A stretch of DNA of 64,000 nucleotides from JAHEJJ01 sp965212205. Lineage in GTDB: Bacteria > Bacteroidota > Bacteroidia > Flavobacteriales > Flavobacteriaceae. The stretch is from NCBI GenBank assembly GCA_965212205.1, contig CBDBUX010000011.1, positions 310,001 to 374,000 on the forward strand, written 5' to 3'. Positions 61,907-64,000 of this stretch are shown one piece after another. Numbering within the stretch: the first letter of the stretch is position 1; each line of letters starts with the position of its first letter. The notes under the pieces were generated by a model that worked only from the letters and a program-made list of their open reading frames with translations, searched no databases and was not told where the DNA came from. The translations under genes and the position numbers were made by a program.

Positions 61907-64000
61907 ATGTCCTTAAAGAAAATATCACTCCTTCTAATTTCATTGTTTATTACTCTTTCCGGGGCTGCCCAGACACTTAGTTTAGGTGTCCTTACCGACT
62001 TCGAAAAATCTCCAGAGATCGATTCAGTGATTCAAGTTGTCGTCGAGGAGATCAATAAGACTATTGGCCCTGCCCGGTCTTTGGAATTGAAATCCGACCA
62101 TGTGTTTTATGGTGTGAGAACCCTGGAAGATGCTTTTGATCGATACACAGAACTAGCTTCTGAATCGGATCTTATAATTCCTTTTGGGTCAATTAGTATG
62201 AAAGGGAGTTTGAGGTCTGAAACTTTTAGCAAACCCACCCTGGGTCTGGGTGTTATAGATCCTTATATTCAGGAATTACCTTATGAAAACGGAAGATCGA
62301 AAGTTGACAATTTCAGCTATATCTGGGCCGTAAAGGATTTCAGAACCGAACTCCTGCGATTTAAAGATATCAAGCCTTTTAAGAACCTCAGTATACTGGT
62401 TAATAAGGCTACAAGCATCACATTCAATCAAGAACGGGGACGTCAATATCTCGACTCTATTCAAAACATACTTTCGGCGCAAATAGAGCTGGTAGAAGTA
62501 GAAGATGACATCGAAGCTTCGTTGGCAGCGCTACCCGCATCTACCGATGCCGTATATATTTCCCTGCTGGATGGGAAATCTATAGCTGACATCCGGTTAA
62601 TTGCAGAATACCTGAAAGACAAGCAGATCCCTTCATTTTCGACTCAAAAGTGGCACGTGGATAATGGCATCATGGCTTGTATTTCTGACGAAAATGACGT
62701 GCTCCAGGCGGCCAGAAAATTAGCCGTCATGGTAGATGAAGCGGTCCATGGGGAACCACTTTCTGAAATGCCGGTGAGGATCAATTTTAAGGATGATCTG
62801 TTTATTAATGCAGCAACCGTTAAAGCACTTAAGCTAGGTCTTACGTTTGACATATTCTTTACTGCCAATTTCATTGAAGAGGAGACGGAACTTCCTTCTT
62901 ATTTCCTCGAAGAGGTCATGGAAATTGCCTTACAGAAAAATTTTGGGATCAAAATCACCAATCAGGACATCAGCCTGGCCATTCAGGACGTGAAATCGGC
63001 CAGGACCAATATGCTACCTACATTAGAGCTTGGGGTTAATGCTTCTCAAATTCGTTTTGAACAGGCAACTGAACTTCTTGACTTACCTGAACGAAAAGTC
63101 ACAGGTTCATTGGCACTCGATCAGGTAATAATTTCAGAGAGAGCCTTTGCCGGGATCAGGATTGCGAGCTATTTACAGAAAGCACAGGAGTTTGCCACCC
63201 AGGCAGAGATTTTGGATGTATTATTGAATACTTACTTTGAATATTTCTCGGTACTCGCGTCGAAAACGGTATTAAAGATAGAAAAGGAAAATCTGGAGAA
63301 TTTCAAAACAAATCTGGAGCTGGCCCGAATCAGGGTCGATCTAGGAACTGCGAGTAGGGCGGAAATACTGCGGTGGGAAAGTGAGGTGGCGTCAGCAAAT
63401 CAATCTGTGGTAGAGGCATCGACAAACCTGCTGGCCGCAAAATTTCAATTAAATACATCGTTGGCAAATTCACTGGAAGAAGAATTTGAAATAGATGATA
63501 TAGGTATTGCCGATGAACTCTATATGCAATTTCGAGACAATGCTTTTACTTCATTTGTAAATAATCGTAAAGATCTTAAGATTGTTGTTGATTTTCTTGT
63601 TGATGAGTCAACCAGGAATAATCCGAATAAACAGTTTATCCTGGAGCAGATCAAAGCAGTAGAGCGACAGAAAATTCAAAATAAGAGAGTGTTCTACACC
63701 CCGAACATTGCCCTCCAGGGTCAAATGCAACAGGTATTGTTGAGGGGTGGCCGGGCCTCTGGCAATTCTTTAAATATTCCGAACAATACCTGGAGTATAG
63801 GTGTAGGTTTGGCATTTCCGATTTTCGATGCAAACAGAAGAAAAGTAGACTATCAGTCTTCAAAAATTCAACTGGAGCAATTGGCCAACACAAGGGAGCA
63901 ATTAGATCAGCAACTTGAATTAGCCGTCAAGACTTCGGTTCTTAGTGTAGTGTCTACTTCTACCAATATAGATTTCAGCAAGACTTCGGCCGATAATGCA
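61907..64000 (+). CDS. ABC-type substrate-binding domain fused to a TolC-family outer-membrane efflux protein (3' end outside window)
   Basis: The frame is open from ATG 61907 to the window end (698 codons) and has no stop. A signal peptide (KKISLLLISLFITLSGAAQ) is followed by a domain of about 300 residues with the pattern of periplasmic substrate-binding proteins of the ABC_sub_bind type: SLGVLTDFEKSPEIDSV, DLIIPFGSISMKGS, VYISLLDGKSIADIRLIAEYL, KQIPSFST, ARKLAVMVDEAVHGEPL and INFKDDLFINAATVKALKL. From about residue 320 the TolC repeats begin (YFLEEVMEIALQKNFGIKI, AIQDVKSARTNMLPTLELG, VLLNTYFEYFSVLASK, ARIRVDLGTASRAEILRWES) and the second repeat starts near 580 (NIALQGQMQ, WSIGVGLAFPIFD). 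A TolC with a binding domain on its N-terminus is unusual. No inner-membrane pump gene is visible. Confidence 0.82.
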   Translation, partial: MSLKKISLLLISLFITLSGAAQTLSLGVLTDFEKSPEIDSVIQVVVEEINKTIGPARSLELKSDHVFYGVRTLEDAFDRYTELASESDLIIPFGSISMKGSLRSETFSKPTLGLGVIDPYIQELPYENGRSKVDNFSYIWAVKDFRTELLRFKDIKPFKNLSILVNKATSITFNQERGRQYLDSIQNILSAQIELVEVEDDIEASLAALPASTDAVYISLLDGKSIADIRLIAEYLKDKQIPSFSTQKWHVDNGIMACISDENDVLQAARKLAVMVDEAVHGEPLSEMPVRINFKDDLFINAATVKALKLGLTFDIFFTANFIEEETELPSYFLEEVMEIALQKNFGIKITNQDISLAIQDVKSARTNMLPTLELGVNASQIRFEQATELLDLPERKVTGSLALDQVIISERAFAGIRIASYLQKAQEFATQAEILDVLLNTYFEYFSVLASKTVLKIEKENLENFKTNLELARIRVDLGTASRAEILRWESEVASANQSVVEASTNLLAAKFQLNTSLANSLEEEFEIDDIGIADELYMQFRDNAFTSFVNNRKDLKIVVDFLVDESTRNNPNKQFILEQIKAVERQKIQNKRVFYTPNIALQGQMQQVLLRGGRASGNSLNIPNNTWSIGVGLAFPIFDANRRKVDYQSSKIQLEQLANTREQLDQQLELAVKTSVLSVVSTSTNIDFSKTSADNA

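Overview
The window looks like a chromosomal segment of a marine-type flavobacterium (Bacteroidota, Flavobacteriaceae). The signs are a fused SecDF, a STN-type TonB-dependent receptor with a FecI/FecR pair, two proteins with type IX (gliding-motility, type B) sorting domains, an OmpP1/FadL protein, Bacteroidota promoters (TTG, about 19-20 bases, TAnnTTTG), very weak Shine-Dalgarno sites and many short lipoproteins. No rRNA, insertion sequence, phage or CRISPR array was seen. The genus is not assignable from sequence reading alone.

Layout. 1-3.8 kb: 3' end of mdh, then secDF. 3.8-9.2 kb: a tandem-ATPase protein and a FecA/FecR/FecI-like signalling cassette on the minus strand. 9.3-12.1 kb: two acidic lipoproteins that share a lipocalin-like domain, a Crp/Fnr regulator with an FNR-type palindrome behind it, a 30-residue membrane peptide and a DUF2892 protein. 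12.1-16.1 kb: DUF192 lipoprotein, lgt, yidD, cysS and folE on the minus strand. 16.2-19.6 kb: two paralogous type IX-secreted proteins. 19.6-22.5 kb: an OmpP1-like protein and a Gly/Tyr/Trp-rich lipoprotein. 22.6-38.9 kb: mostly housekeeping (proS, twin tRNA-Glu, rpsT, rho, truA, an MsbA-like ABC exporter, cdaA, folP, DUF1599, DoxX/MauE-like, tpiA, prmA, clpS). 39.4-45.8 kb: a sugar locus made of an MFS sugar porter, a secreted glycosidase and a 1155-residue glycoside-phosphorylase-like enzyme, perhaps for beta-1,3-glucan oligosaccharides. 45.9-47.7 kb: a split YeeE/YedE sulfur transporter under an 18-bp palindrome, a lipocalin-like lipoprotein and a 34-residue peptide.

The most interesting part is 48.1-61.8 kb, a urease island. 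A bestrophin and a NiCoT/UreH-type nickel permease run one way. In the other direction run ureA, ureB, ureC, ureE, ureF, ureG, ureD, hypA, hypB, an OprO-like porin and an outer-membrane protein of unknown function. UreC keeps every active-site residue but has an extra N-terminus of about 53 residues that reads as a twin-arginine (Tat) signal, which would make this an exported urease. A winged-helix/FlgO/TPR regulator lies downstream. A 20-bp element (18/20 identical in two copies) sits both upstream of ureA and directly upstream of the regulator gene, which suggests one regulon.

The window ends inside an open gene that joins an ABC-type substrate-binding domain to a TolC-type outer-membrane efflux protein.

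Quality note. Four apparent single-base insertions break three genes (a type IX-secreted protein, the Gly/Tyr lipoprotein, and ureG twice). All have the same sign, so read or assembly error is as likely as real mutation. Once corrected, UreG has the expected length of about 202 residues.
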